NCBI GenBank assembly: GCA_014378105.1
Contig: JACMOI010000065.1
Span: forward strand, 1 to 35,821
DNA from: Pseudopedobacter sp.
Lineage (GTDB): Bacteria; Bacteroidota; Bacteroidia; Sphingobacteriales; Sphingobacteriaceae
Direction: 5' to 3'
DNA length: 35,821 nt
The notes below the pieces were generated by a model. That model saw only the letters and a program-made list of their open reading frames with translations. It had not been told where the DNA came from and made no database searches. The position numbers and the translations under genes were made by a program. Below are positions 7,995-16,713 of the stretch, piece by piece (position 1 is the first letter of the stretch; each line of letters opens with the position of its first letter).

Positions 7995-8206
7995 TGGATA
8001 CACAAATTCTACTAGATCTAGTAAAAGTTAGAATGCCCTTTGGTAAATATAAAGAAAGGTTACTTTGCGATTTACCGGTATCTTATTTAGAATGGTTTGC
8101 CAGCAAAGGTTGGCCACCTGGTAAATTAGGCCAACAATTGGCAACTATTTATGAAATTAAATTGAATGGATTGGAAAGTTTGTTATCACCTTTGAGAAAA
8201 AGATGA
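7994..8206 (+). CDS. DUF3820 family protein
   Basis: The 70-residue protein matches DUF3820 (also labelled putative quorum-sensing-regulated virulence factor in Pfam, a label without clear meaning here). Typical features are the RMPFGKYKERLL motif near residue 13, LPVSYLEWFASKGWP (about 28-42) and a charged C-terminal helix. No catalytic residues are evident. It overlaps phzF by one base and the secreted-protein gene by four bases (ATGA), so translation of the three is probably coupled. Confidence 0.8.
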   Translation: MDTQILLDLVKVRMPFGKYKERLLCDLPVSYLEWFASKGWPPGKLGQQLATIYEIKLNGLESLLSPLRKR

Positions 8207-9684
8207 AGTATCTCTTAATTTTTGTTTTTCTATTCAGTTTTTTGTGCTTACAAACTCAAGCTCAGGTTTGTACTGGGAGTTTAGGGGATCCAACAGTTAC
8301 CATAAATTTTGGAACAGGAACGGGTGTAGGACCGCCATTAGGATCTGCTTTTACCGATTATCCTTTTAGTAGTGATGAATGTCCAAAAGATGGCTTTTAC
8401 TTAATAGTTAACAAAACAAATAATTGTTTTAATGGAAGTTGGCAAACCCTAACTGAGGATCATACACCTGGAGATACAAATGGTTATATGATGCTCGTTA
8501 ACGCAAAAGAATCAGCTGATATATTTTATACATTTTCAGTGGATAATTTATGTCCAAATACAACCTATGAATTTTCCTCATATATCATTAATATGTTGAA
8601 GGCTAATGTTGTTTGTAATAATCCACCAATTTCTTACCCACAAATTATATTTCGTGTTGAAACTGAATCTGGTAATTTTATTACTTCCTATGACACTGGT
8701 TTAATTTACGGAACTAACGTACCTGAATGGAAAAAATACGGGTTCTTTTTTAAAAGTCCGCCTAATACATCTAAAGTAGTTTTAAAACTAATAAATAAAA
8801 CAATAATCGGTAAATGTGGTAACGATCTAGCTTTAGATGATATAACTTTTAGGCCCTGCGGCCCAACTATTTTAGCAAATGAAGTGAATGCTACCGCTGG
8901 TGGCACCCTTACACTTTGCGAGGGTGCAACTGCAGATTATAGCTTTAACGCAGATGTTTCTGACGGGTATCAGGACCCAGCTTTTCTTTGGCAGGAGGAT
9001 AAACATGATGGGAATGGCTGGTTAGATATTCTAAATACTAACTCGAAAACATATCAAGCATTGATTACCAATGCAGATACCAAAGGATATTCTTTTAGGA
9101 TAGCAGCTGCCGAAAAAGAAAATATTGGAACGGTTAGTTGCAGAGTTTATTCTAATCCTATTGAAGTTACAGTTGTAAAAAATTTAGTTATTGATGCTGG
9201 CAAGGATATTTTTATTTTAGAAAATTCTTCAGTAAAAATATTGGCCACGGCTCCAGCAGATTTAGTTTATCAATGGTTACCAAGCAACTATTTAAGCGAT
9301 GCTAAAATTTTGCAACCCATTGTTAAACCAAAAGAAACCACTACTTATCAATTAATAGTTACAGATTTAAATAGTGGTTGCGTGGCAACAGATGAAGTTA
9401 CCGTTCATGTTGATTTGGATATTAAAATACCAAATACTTTTAGTCCTAATGGTGATGGCGTAAATGACCTTTGGCAAATTCAAGGTTTGTTAGGAAGTAA
9501 TGATGTTGATGTTACTATTTTCAATAGAAATGGACAGAAAGTATATTATTCAAAAGGTTACCCTAAAGCCTGGGATGGTAGATTAAAGAATATTAATTTA
9601 CCTCAGGGAATGTATTACTACATAATTGATACCCATTCACAAATCCGTTCTATTTACCGAGGCAGTTTGTTGATTATTTACTAA
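8203..9684 (+). CDS. Secreted T9SS type B cargo with CHU_C (gliding-motility-associated) C-terminal domain
   Basis: The 493-residue protein has a Sec signal peptide (about 1-20, ending LQTQAQ). An N-terminal cysteine-containing beta domain opens with a VTINFGTGTGVGPP segment, as in many Bacteroidota surface proteins. Two Ig/PKD-like regions follow (about 215-315 and 325-400), then a CHU_C domain at about 402-493. The CHU_C motifs are IPNTFSPNGDGVNDLWQI, VTIFNRNGQKVYYSKGY, WDGR and LPQGMYYYIIDT. This C-terminus directs export by type IX secretion and surface attachment or release. No enzymatic domain is seen, so an adhesin or surface-structure role is likely. It is the last gene of the operon. 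Confidence 0.88.
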   Translation: MKYLLIFVFLFSFLCLQTQAQVCTGSLGDPTVTINFGTGTGVGPPLGSAFTDYPFSSDECPKDGFYLIVNKTNNCFNGSWQTLTEDHTPGDTNGYMMLVNAKESADIFYTFSVDNLCPNTTYEFSSYIINMLKANVVCNNPPISYPQIIFRVETESGNFITSYDTGLIYGTNVPEWKKYGFFFKSPPNTSKVVLKLINKTIIGKCGNDLALDDITFRPCGPTILANEVNATAGGTLTLCEGATADYSFNADVSDGYQDPAFLWQEDKHDGNGWLDILNTNSKTYQALITNADTKGYSFRIAAAEKENIGTVSCRVYSNPIEVTVVKNLVIDAGKDIFILENSSVKILATAPADLVYQWLPSNYLSDAKILQPIVKPKETTTYQLIVTDLNSGCVATDEVTVHVDLDIKIPNTFSPNGDGVNDLWQIQGLLGSNDVDVTIFNRNGQKVYYSKGYPKAWDGRLKNINLPQGMYYYIIDTHSQIRSIYRGSLLIIY

Positions 9685-9937
9685 ATTCGGTTTTTACTTT
9701 TTTCTGTACAAGAAATTCCTTTCTGAAAATTAACTGAATACAATTAAAATCCCGTTAGTTACCATCGCCGATGAAGTAGGAAAAACAACCAAATTTCTTT
9801 ATAAAAAAAGGTAATTCAACAAAATATTGACGCAAACCAAGACCGTTTAATAACCCAGATAAATTTTCTTAGACTTTATTTTATGATTTTTAGAGAGTTT
9901 AAACCTGATTTCGATCATTAATGTCTAATAAAGTTTC

Positions 9938-10075
9938 ATTTGGGCGTTTTAACACGCTATTCGTTTAAGTTTTTTTGCTATTTGCGTAAAGGTAAGAGCA
10001 AAAAAAACTACCACTTCTATCGTTAAAGATGTAACCTAATCTAGAACAATGCGCAAACTAAACACAGGCGCTCAT
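9938..10075 (-). repeat. Dispersed intergenic repeat, copy 2 (inverted relative to copy 1)
   Basis: Bases 9938-9958 are the exact reverse complement of 588-608. Reading the minus strand, a CCTGTGTT box, a TTAACGAT block and a T-run with GCT occur in the same order as in copy 1. The 15 or so bases around each landmark are divergent. No transposase remnant was seen inside. Confidence 0.55.
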
Positions 10076-10124
10076 TTACTAATCGAATCTCAGGTTTTTT
10101 GATTATAAAAAAATATTTTAAAAT

Positions 10125-10157
10125 AAAAAAAGAATCCAAATTGGATTCCTTTTTTAT
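10125..10157 (-). terminator. Terminator of the thrS-infC-rpmI-rplT operon
   Basis: AGAATCCAA (10131-10139) faces TTGGATTCCT (10141-10150) with a one-base bulge, flanked by A- and T-runs. It could act in both directions; the gene that ends next to it is rplT on the minus strand. Confidence 0.65.
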
Positions 10158-10178
10158 TTTCCTAAAACAGAATATTAT

Positions 10179-10523
10179 TTATTTTACTGCATCAAATACT
10201 GCCTTAAAAGCATCTGGATGATTCATTGCTAAATCTGCAAGAACCTTCCGGTTTAGGCCGATATTTTTAACAGCAACTTTTCCGATAAATTGAGAATAAG
10301 ACATTCCATGCTCACGAGCGGCAGCGTTTATACGCTGTATCCATAAACCTCTGAATTCTCTTTTCTTAACTTTTCTGTCTCTAAAGGCATATTGTAAACC
10401 TTTTTCAACAGTATTTTTCGCAACGGTGTAAACCTTGCTTCTTGAACCCCAATAGCCTTTGGCTAGGTTCATGATTTTTTTTCTTCTTCTTCTTGACGCT
10501 ACTGCGTTAACCGAACGTGGCAT
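10179..10523 (-). CDS. rplT: 50S ribosomal protein L20 (bL20)
   Basis: The 114-residue basic protein begins [20 protein letters not shown], the typical bL20 N-terminus, and contains the conserved [30 protein letters not shown] helix region and the [19 protein letters not shown] block. It binds 23S rRNA early in large-subunit assembly. In other bacteria L20 can repress its own operon by binding the mRNA; no such site is evident here. It is the last gene of the operon, 74 bases after rpmI and before a terminator. Confidence 0.97.
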   Translation of the reverse strand: MPRSVNAVASRRRRKKIMNLAKGYWGSRSKVYTVAKNTVEKGLQYAFRDRKVKKREFRGLWIQRINAAAREHGMSYSQFIGKVAVKNIGLNRKVLADLAMNHPDAFKAVFDAVK

Positions 10524-10597
10524 AATTTTAATTGTTTTTGGTAAGAGGTGATTCCTTTAACAGAATACTTAAACCCAATCCCTGGTTAATAATTTTT

Positions 10598-10798
10598 TTA
10601 TTTTCCGATGGCAAGCATACGTTTAACATTCCCCATGTCTCCGTCAGAAACTAACTGAGTGTGAGTTAAGTTGCGTTTTTGCTTGGTGGTCTTTTTAGTA
10701 AGAATGTGGCTTTTGTAGGCACTCTTTCTTTTGATTTTACCTGTTCCAGTAAGCGAAAAACGCTTTTTAGCACTAGAATTGGTTTTCATTTTTGGCAT
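10598..10798 (-). CDS. rpmI: 50S ribosomal protein L35 (bL35)
   Basis: The 66-residue basic protein begins [20 protein letters not shown] and has the bL35 pattern [20 protein letters not shown]. It is a component of the large ribosomal subunit. It lies between infC (30 bases upstream) and rplT, the usual order in most bacteria, so it should be on the same transcript. Confidence 0.96.
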   Translation of the reverse strand: MPKMKTNSSAKKRFSLTGTGKIKRKSAYKSHILTKKTTKQKRNLTHTQLVSDGDMGNVKRMLAIGK

Positions 10799-10828
10799 AA
10801 TAATGCTTTTTAATTTAATCTGTTAATA

Positions 10829-11383
10829 TTAATTTTTTCCTGATTTAGGCGCTACTGTCAAGAACATTCTTTTACCTTCCAATTTTGGCAATAATTCTAC
10901 TTTACCAACATCTTCTAAAGCTTGAGCAAATTTTAATAACAAAATTTCCCCCTGTTCTTTATAAACTATCGCTCTTCCTTTGAAATGAACATAGGCTCTC
11001 ACCTTTTCACCATTCTCTAGAAAAGAAACAGCATGTTTTAATTTAAATTGAAAATCGTGATCGCTAGTGTTAGGTCCAAAACGGATTTCCTTAATCACCG
11101 TTTGTTTAGCATTAGCTTTAATTTCTTTCAGCTTTTTCTTTTGCTCGTAAACAAACTTATTATAGTCAACAATTTTACATACTGGAGGTACAGCGTTAGG
11201 TGAAATCTCGACTAAGTCAAGATCCATTTCTATTGCCATCTCCAATGCTTTTTCTATAGGGTAAATTCCCTGCTCTATATCCTCACCAACTACCCTAACT
11301 TCTTTAGCTCTAATTCTTCTATTGATATTATGAGCCGGTTCTGTTATTCGTCTGCTTCTATTCGGATTCAATTTTGGTCTAAT
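10829..11383 (-). CDS. infC: Translation initiation factor IF-3, probably AUU-initiated
   Basis: IF-3 binds the 30S subunit, prevents premature 50S joining and checks the start codon. The N-domain ([21 protein letters not shown]), the lysine-rich linker (about 80-95) and the C-domain ([20 protein letters not shown]) are all clear; the length is near 184 residues. No ATG is in frame before the conserved region. The first plausible start is ATT at 11383-11381, six bases after GGAGG (11394-11390), giving an N-terminus [20 protein letters not shown] at 11371 is possible but lacks any ribosome-binding site. A rare start codon matches the known autoregulation of infC in E. coli. It follows thrS by 22 bases. 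Confidence 0.93.
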   Translation of the reverse strand: MRPKLNPNRSRRITEPAHNINRRIRAKEVRVVGEDIEQGIYPIEKALEMAIEMDLDLVEISPNAVPPVCKIVDYNKFVYEQKKKLKEIKANAKQTVIKEIRFGPNTSDHDFQFKLKHAVSFLENGEKVRAYVHFKGRAIVYKEQGEILLLKFAQALEDVGKVELLPKLEGKRMFLTVAPKSGKN

Positions 11384-11396
11384 GATTGTCCTCCAT
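11381..11396 (-). promoter_or_regulatory. Strong Shine-Dalgarno and AUU start of infC
   Basis: Minus strand reads ATGGAGGACAATCATT. GGAGG ends six bases before ATT. Strong Shine-Dalgarno sequences are rare in this phylum, so it decides the start. An out-of-frame five-codon ORF (ATG at 11396, encoding MEDNH, stop TAG at 11381-11379) overlaps both the Shine-Dalgarno and the ATT. Confidence 0.6.
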
Positions 11397-11405
11397 TTTT
11401 ATTAT

Positions 11406-13331
11406 TTATACTAAAATTTCTTTTTGAAGATGATTGCTAAATTCTTCTATGCTCATCACCCCTACATCACCTTCTCCATGTTTTCTTACAGAAACCGTAC
11501 CATCTAATGCTTCCTTCTCTCCAATAATCAACATAAAGGGGATTTTTTTGATTTCTGCGTCTCTAATTTTCCGACCAATCTTTTCATCCCGCATGTCAAT
11601 CAAACCGCGAATATCGGAATTATTTAACGATTCTAAAACATTTTTTCCATATTCTTCAAATTTCTCTGAAATAGGCAAAATAATAAATTGTTCTGGCGTC
11701 AACCATAAGGGAAAATTACCCGCACAATGTTCAATTAAAACCGCAACAAATCTTTCTAAAGAACCAAATGGAGCTCTATGAATCATCACAGGGCGATGTT
11801 TCTGATTATCACTTCCAGTGTATTCTAATTCGAATCTTTCCGGTAAATTATAATCTACCTGAATAGTTCCCAACTGCCATTTCCTGCCTAAAGCATCTTT
11901 CACCATAAAGTCCAGTTTTGGACCGTAAAATGCAGCTTCGCCAAGCTCTACTACCGTTGTCAATCCTTTTTCGGCAGCGGCTTCAATAATTGCCGATTCA
12001 GCTAATTCCCAATTTTCATCAGAACCAATATATTTTCCTTTATTTGAAGGGTCACGTAAAGAAACTTGAGCAGTATAATTTTCGAAACCTAAAGCTTTGA
12101 AAACATGTAGCACTAAATCGATTACCTTTTTAAACTCTTCTTTCACCTGATCTGGGCGACAAAATAAATGCGCATCATCTTGAGTAAAACCTCTTACTCT
12201 GGTTAAACCATGTAATTCGCCACTTTGCTCATAACGGTAAACTGTTCCAAACTCCGCTAAACGAACTGGTAAGTCTTTGTAAGAACGTGGTTTAAATTTA
12301 TATATCTCACAGTGGTGAGGACAGTTCATTGGTTTTAAAAAGAACTCCTCTCCTTCTTGCGGAGTTTTTATGGGTTGAAAAGAATCTGCTCCATATTTAT
12401 CATAATGACCTGAAGTGACGTATAAATTTTTATGTCCAATATGTGGAGTAATTACCTGCTCATAACCCGCTTTTTGCTGAGCTTTTGATAGAAAATTCAC
12501 TAACCTTTCTCTTAAAGCAGTTCCTTTAGGTAACCATAATGGTAATCCCATTCCCACTTTTTCAGAGAAGGTGAAAAGCTCTAATTCTTTCCCTAGTTTA
12601 CGGTGATCACGCTTTTTAGCCTCTTCAATCATGTGAAGATATTCAGTCAACTCACTTTGCTTAGGAAAAGTTACCCCATAAATACGTGTTAATTGCTTTC
12701 TAGTCTCGTCTCCACGCCAGTAAGCACCAGCAACATTCATCAGCTTTACAGCTTTGATAAAGCCAGTGTTTGGAATGTGCGGACCACGACATAAATCGGT
12801 AAAATTACCTTGTGTATAAAAAGTGATTTTTCCGTCTTCCAAATCCTTGATTAAATCAAGTTTGTATTCGTCACCTTTTTTCTCGAAATATTTTATCGCT
12901 TCAGCTTTTGAGACCGCTTCTTTGGTATATTCTGATTTGGTGCGGGCTAATTCTAATACTTTATCTTCTATCTTTTTAAAATCATCAGAAGAAAACTCTC
13001 GGTCTCCAAAATCAACATCGTAATAAAAACCTGTTTCTATTGCCGGACCAATTCCGAATTTAGTTTCAGGATATAAAGACTCAAGAGCTTCTGCTAATAA
13101 GTGAGCTGAAGAATGCCAGAAAGTAGATTTCCCATTCGTATCGTTCCAGGTTAATAACTTAACGCTAGCATCAGCATCGATGGGCAGAGATGAGTCAACC
13201 ACTTTTCCGTTTACTTCTGCTGCTAGTACATTACGGGCTAAACCTTCGGAGATAGAAAGCGCAATTTGGTGCGCAGTGGTTCCTTTTTCATATTCCCGAA
13301 TAGAACCATCGGGAAGTGTAATTTGAATCAT
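11406..13331 (-). CDS. thrS: Threonine--tRNA ligase
   Basis: ThrRS is a class II synthetase that charges tRNA-Thr and edits mischarged serine. The 641-residue protein has the TGS domain (about 1-60, [20 protein letters not shown]), the N2 editing domain with [11 protein letters not shown] (about 73-83, which includes the editing HxxxH), and the catalytic core. Zinc ligands are C336 in MNCPHHC and later histidines. Motif 2 is [15 protein letters not shown] and motif 3 is [11 protein letters not shown]. The C-terminal anticodon-binding domain starts near 545 ([15 protein letters not shown]). The length is standard. It heads the thrS-infC-rpmI-rplT operon behind a 5' hairpin (13372-13389). Confidence 0.97.
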   Translation of the reverse strand: MIQITLPDGSIREYEKGTTAHQIALSISEGLARNVLAAEVNGKVVDSSLPIDADASVKLLTWNDTNGKSTFWHSSAHLLAEALESLYPETKFGIGPAIETGFYYDVDFGDREFSSDDFKKIEDKVLELARTKSEYTKEAVSKAEAIKYFEKKGDEYKLDLIKDLEDGKITFYTQGNFTDLCRGPHIPNTGFIKAVKLMNVAGAYWRGDETRKQLTRIYGVTFPKQSELTEYLHMIEEAKKRDHRKLGKELELFTFSEKVGMGLPLWLPKGTALRERLVNFLSKAQQKAGYEQVITPHIGHKNLYVTSGHYDKYGADSFQPIKTPQEGEEFFLKPMNCPHHCEIYKFKPRSYKDLPVRLAEFGTVYRYEQSGELHGLTRVRGFTQDDAHLFCRPDQVKEEFKKVIDLVLHVFKALGFENYTAQVSLRDPSNKGKYIGSDENWELAESAIIEAAAEKGLTTVVELGEAAFYGPKLDFMVKDALGRKWQLGTIQVDYNLPERFELEYTGSDNQKHRPVMIHRAPFGSLERFVAVLIEHCAGNFPLWLTPEQFIILPISEKFEEYGKNVLESLNNSDIRGLIDMRDEKIGRKIRDAEIKKIPFMLIIGEKEALDGTVSVRKHGEGDVGVMSIEEFSNHLQKEILV

Positions 13332-13371
13332 TTACAATATGATTTATAAGTTGTGAAAAAATCTAAACGTT

Positions 13372-13389
13372 CACTCATACAAATGAGTG
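13372..13389 (-). promoter_or_regulatory. Hairpin in thrS 5' leader
   Basis: CACTCAT (13372-13378) and ATGAGTG (13383-13389) form a perfect 7-base stem with a 4-base loop, about 41 bases before the thrS start. There is no T-run, so it is not a terminator. It could be a translational operator for ThrRS, as in E. coli, but it shows no evident anticodon-like loop. Confidence 0.35.
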
Positions 13390-13403
13390 CTTTTAATTAA
13401 ATG

Positions 13404-13411
13404 CAAAAATA
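13404..13411 (-). promoter_or_regulatory. Candidate -7 box for thrS operon
   Basis: Minus strand reads TATTTTTG, an exact TAnnTTTG match. Transcription starting a few bases later would give a leader of about 65 bases containing the 13372-13389 hairpin. A matching -33 TTTG is not evident. Confidence 0.4.
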
Positions 13412-13515
13412 GAGGATTTTTTTCAGGATTCTACTTTTCTTTTAATTGATATAGAAATCAGTAATGATTAAATGTACAACAATTTAAGGTTCAATAATTT
13501 GAAAAGCAGTGAAAT

Positions 13516-13812
13516 TCAAAGTAGACTCAAACCAGTATATGCTAAAAACAAACATTCGATCACTAAAAAGACTTTTTTAGAGATATTATCACTTTTGATA
13601 AGGTCCACAATGATTATAATGATAGCAATTAAACTAATAATGAACACAAAAATCACGGCTTGATAAGCCTCAGAAAAGAATGGCCAAAATCCATTGAACA
13701 TTTTTTGTTGCTCCTCAAAATTGAATTTTAAATTCCTTGAATAAATTGATGAATAAAGAAAATATACTTGAAATAGAATTACAGATATTATCAAATACTT
13801 AAATTTTTTCAT
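13516..13812 (-). CDS. Small membrane protein of unknown function (98 aa)
   Basis: Three hydrophobic segments can be seen at about residues 5-21, 47-70 and 81-97, separated by a polar loop with an NFEEQQKMFNGFWPFF segment. No named domain is recognised. I prefer ATG at 13812 (MKKFKYLIISV), a standard basic-hydrophobic start, over an upstream start at 13860 that would add a cysteine-rich stretch. It lies downstream of the LldE-like gene, on the same strand with a 69-base gap. It is AT-rich with an isoleucine run, like a fast-evolving accessory gene. Confidence 0.6.
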   Translation of the reverse strand: MKKFKYLIISVILFQVYFLYSSIYSRNLKFNFEEQQKMFNGFWPFFSEAYQAVIFVFIISLIAIIIIIVDLIKSDNISKKVFLVIECLFLAYTGLSLL

Positions 13813-13881
13813 TTTATTTTTTTTGTAACCGCAGTAAATAGAGGCACTACAACAACTCAAACTTAAAAATTAAAATGCTCA

Positions 13882-14610
13882 TCAAACATTCCCCCAACCA
13901 GTAGCCAAAACATCTGCCAAATGCATGGTTTTTATGGATAGTTGATGTTGATCTATGTAGCCTTGCAACTGCAACAAACAGGAAGCATCGGTTGAAATAA
14001 TGTATTCTGCACCAGTTTCTAAGGCATTTTGAACTTTTTGCTCTGCCATAGCTGATGAAATTCCGGCAAATTTAACCGCGAAGGTTCCACCAAAACCACA
14101 GCAAACTTCCTGGTCTTTCATTTCTACAATCTCCAAACCCAATACTTTAGATAATAGTTGACGGGGTTCTTCTTTTATTCCACATTCTCTTAAACCACTA
14201 CAAGAATCGTGAAAAACTGCTTTACCTAAAAGTTCAGCTCCAAAATAATCCTTCTTTAAAACGTTGATTAGAAAATCTGATAACTCATAGATATGAGACT
14301 GGATATTCTTACACTTATTATGAATGGTGGTATTGAAAAACAAATCGTCATAAGCGTTTTTGACCATCCCTGTACAAGATGCAGATGGAGAAACAATATA
14401 ATTTTGTTCAGAAAAATCGTTTAAAAACTTACTTCCTACTTCTTTAGCTTCGTCCCAAAAACCGGCATTATAAGCGGGTTGACCACAACAAGTTTGATCT
14501 GGATTATAAATTACTTTGCAACCCGCTTTCTCTAAAACTTTTAAAGTGTTTTTCGCTGTTGTTGGATAAAGCTGATCTACAAAGCAAGGAATAAAGAGTT
14601 CTACGTTCAT
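13882..14610 (-). CDS. (Fe-S)-binding protein, LldE/LutA-like
   Basis: The 242-residue protein is two cysteine-rich (CCG) domains, as in LutA/LldE, GlpC and heterodisulfide reductase HdrB. CCG motifs are at about 41-43 (QTCCGQPAYNAG) and 170-172 (VCCGFGGTFAVK); further cysteines sit in SASCTG and DSCSGLRECG. LutA with LutB and LutC oxidises L-lactate in B. subtilis, but lutB and lutC homologues are not in this window. The gene is instead behind an MFS transporter, so lactate use is only a family-based guess. ATG at 14610 is chosen over TTG at 14619, since the protein then begins MNVELFIPCFVDQLYP like the family. Confidence 0.85.
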   Translation of the reverse strand: MNVELFIPCFVDQLYPTTAKNTLKVLEKAGCKVIYNPDQTCCGQPAYNAGFWDEAKEVGSKFLNDFSEQNYIVSPSASCTGMVKNAYDDLFFNTTIHNKCKNIQSHIYELSDFLINVLKKDYFGAELLGKAVFHDSCSGLRECGIKEEPRQLLSKVLGLEIVEMKDQEVCCGFGGTFAVKFAGISSAMAEQKVQNALETGAEYIISTDASCLLQLQGYIDQHQLSIKTMHLADVLATGWGNV

Positions 14611-14662
14611 TAAAGTCAAAAGTAATAAGTTTAAAGTTTAAAGTCATTTTTAAATCTTTAAA

Positions 14663-15985
14663 TCAATTCGTTTTTAAATTGAATAAACGTTCTTTTTTTA
14701 AAACAGAGAATAACATCACTAAACCGATGATAAAGAATATTGCTAAACTCACGGCAGAGTTTCTCATATTCCCGGTTAGTTCTTCGATAAATCCGAAACT
14801 GAATAAACCAGCTACTATCGCTAACTTTTCGGTCACATCATAAAAACTAAAGAATGAAGCGGTATCTGGCGTGTTTTCTGGTAAGAATTTAGAAAACGTA
14901 GATCTAGATAAAGACTGAATCCCCCCCATAATTAAGCCAACAACTGCTGCTAAACCATAGAATTGAAATTCATTTTGAATAAAATACGCTACCACACAGG
15001 CACCAATCCAAATGACAACTACAAAAATCAACACTTTTATATTTCCAAAAACATTGGATAACCGCGACATTAAATAAGCACCTAAAATAGCCACTAATTG
15101 GATAATCAAAATAGTTGCAATTAACTTTTCAGTTCCCAAATTCAATATTTTTTCCCCGAAATTTGCTGCTACCAACATGATGGTTTGTACGCCCATAGCA
15201 TAGAAAAAATAAGCAATTAAAAATGTTTTTAAAACGGGCATTTCCTTTAATTGAGACCAAACTTTTCTTAGTTCTTCGTAGCCACTGGCCACTTTTGTTT
15301 TCTCAGCTTTATTATAATTAGGGCTTCCTTTTGGCAAAACGGTGAATGGAATATAGGAGAACCCTATCCACCAGATTCCTACTAATAAAAATGATAGTCT
15401 TGCGGGAAGTGTCGCATCAGTAATTGCAAAAAGGTCGGGTTTTAAAACAAATACAAAACAGATGATTTGTAATAAAACACTTCCTATATATCCGTATGAA
15501 AAACCTTTGGCACTTACCTTATCTTGCTGATCTGGCGTGGCGATATCGGGTAAATAAGAATTATTAAAAACAATTCCTCCACAATATCCAATTGCCGCTA
15601 AAGCAAATAAGATCACACCCAATTCCAAATGATTTTTATCAAAAAAGAATAAGCCGCAGCAAGCTAAGGCGCCTAGCCAAGTAAAAATAATCATGAATAT
15701 TTTTTTGTTTCCTCGATAATCTGCGGTTGCTGTTAATAAGGGCGTAATGATAGCGATGATGAGATAAGCTACAGCTAAGGCATAATTTGTCAATGCGGTA
15801 TTCACGAATTTTATCCCAAAAAAATAAACTTTATCATTTATTAACTCACCATTTACCTTTGTAGATGTTATCGCTGTATAATAAGCGGGGAAAATGGTCG
15901 AGGTGATTACCAAATTATAGGCGGAATTTGCCCAATCGAACATTGCCCAAGCTCTAATGGTCTTTTTGTTATTTTTGAAGGTCAT
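14663..15985 (-). CDS. MFS transporter, UMF1/Atg22-like
   Basis: The 440-residue protein has about 11-12 hydrophobic segments. It starts with the signature AWAMFDWANSAYNLVITSTIFP (split here: the AWAMFDWANSAY core is at about 12-23), which is typical of the UMF1 family related to the yeast vacuolar effluxer Atg22. Substrates of bacterial members are unknown. It is 43-52 bases upstream of the LldE-like gene on the same strand, suggesting joint transcription, and divergent from the zinc-ribbon gene at 16028. Inner-membrane. Confidence 0.87.
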   Translation of the reverse strand: MTFKNNKKTIRAWAMFDWANSAYNLVITSTIFPAYYTAITSTKVNGELINDKVYFFGIKFVNTALTNYALAVAYLIIAIITPLLTATADYRGNKKIFMIIFTWLGALACCGLFFFDKNHLELGVILFALAAIGYCGGIVFNNSYLPDIATPDQQDKVSAKGFSYGYIGSVLLQIICFVFVLKPDLFAITDATLPARLSFLLVGIWWIGFSYIPFTVLPKGSPNYNKAEKTKVASGYEELRKVWSQLKEMPVLKTFLIAYFFYAMGVQTIMLVAANFGEKILNLGTEKLIATILIIQLVAILGAYLMSRLSNVFGNIKVLIFVVVIWIGACVVAYFIQNEFQFYGLAAVVGLIMGGIQSLSRSTFSKFLPENTPDTASFFSFYDVTEKLAIVAGLFSFGFIEELTGNMRNSAVSLAIFFIIGLVMLFSVLKKERLFNLKTN

Positions 15986-16027
15986 TAACGTTGGTTTAAG
16001 GAAAAATCTTTAACAAGTATAAATTAA

Positions 16028-16342
16028 TTGAGTGTAAAAAGAGAAATAAAATGTCCGCATTGCAATGAATGGACTTTATGGCGTGGAGAGATTTATGATC
16101 GCTGCTTGTACTGCGGTGAGTTTTTACAAAACGAGGATTTTACTAAAAAAGTAGAAAACGAAATTAGGAAACAGGTAAAAGAAGAAAATGATATTTTCTT
16201 CGTAAAGCCAAGTGACTCTAAGTTTATTGGAGTTTCTAAGCGATTTTTAAGAAAGTTTAGAAAGTTCGCTGTGTTTGCACAAGCAGCACTGATTGCTTTT
16301 ATGAGTTTATTATTATGGATTATTGGTTTGATGAGCACATGA
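16028..16342 (+). CDS. Zinc-ribbon protein with C-terminal membrane segment
   Basis: The 104-residue protein begins with a zinc ribbon: CPHC at about 9-12 and CLYC at about 26-29, with an aromatic WTLWRGEIYDR between. A charged helix follows (about 38-60) and one hydrophobic segment near the C-terminus (about 83-102, ALIAFMSLLLWIIGL), so it is probably a tail-anchored membrane protein with a cytosolic ribbon. The start is a TTG. Its TGA overlaps the ATG of the next gene (ATGA), so the two are a unit. Family not recognised. Confidence 0.7.
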   Translation: MSVKREIKCPHCNEWTLWRGEIYDRCLYCGEFLQNEDFTKKVENEIRKQVKEENDIFFVKPSDSKFIGVSKRFLRKFRKFAVFAQAALIAFMSLLLWIIGLMST

Positions 16343-16713
16343 GAAAAGCATTATTAAATTATTGGTTTATCGTTTTTAGCATTTTGTGGTTGATTATTTT
16401 TACTTGTACCAAATTGCATTTTTATTTTTGGTGGCCTATTCAATTTTATCTGATTGATTTAATGGCTATTCCTATTTTAGGTACACTAAGCCTTGTTTTT
16501 TACCGATGGATTTTACAGACCGAAAAAGCAATACTTCCTTTATGGAGTATTGCTTTTCTATTCATTAGTTTGTCTTTAATTTTTGAATGGTATTTACCGA
16601 AGTATAACTCGAGATATGTTGCCGATGTTTGGGATATTTTGATGTACCTGTTAGGTGCTATTTTTTTTATTGTGACGATGAATAAAAAATCAGAAATTAA
16701 AACCTATCGTTAG
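16339..16713 (+). CDS. Four-segment membrane protein of unknown function (124 aa)
   Basis: Starting at the ATG that overlaps the previous stop by four bases, the protein has about four hydrophobic segments (about 10-22, 32-50, 63-80 and 97-112), with an FTCTKLHFYFWWPIQFYLIDL stretch (18-38 approx.) rich in aromatic residues. The C-terminus is short and basic. Only translational coupling with the zinc-ribbon gene hints at its role. The last 17 bases overlap the convergent gene at 16697. Confidence 0.65.
   Translation: MRKALLNYWFIVFSILWLIIFTCTKLHFYFWWPIQFYLIDLMAIPILGTLSLVFYRWILQTEKAILPLWSIAFLFISLSLIFEWYLPKYNSRYVADVWDILMYLLGAIFFIVTMNKKSEIKTYR

Larger units (their letters stand above)
9685..10178. 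other. Spacer between T9SS cargo gene and rplT
   Basis: No convincing ORF is found on either strand. It contains copy 2 of the dispersed repeat (about 9938-10075) and the rplT-side terminator (10125-10157). The segment 9685-9937 holds nothing I recognise. Confidence 0.55.

Noticed and set aside
11369-11371. TTG as the infC start
   Set aside because: It has no ribosome-binding site, while ATT at 11383 follows GGAGG by six bases and keeps the frame.
13472-13663. Plus-strand ORF opposite the small membrane protein at 13516
   Set aside because: The minus-strand frame has proper membrane segments and a normal start; the plus-strand product looks random.
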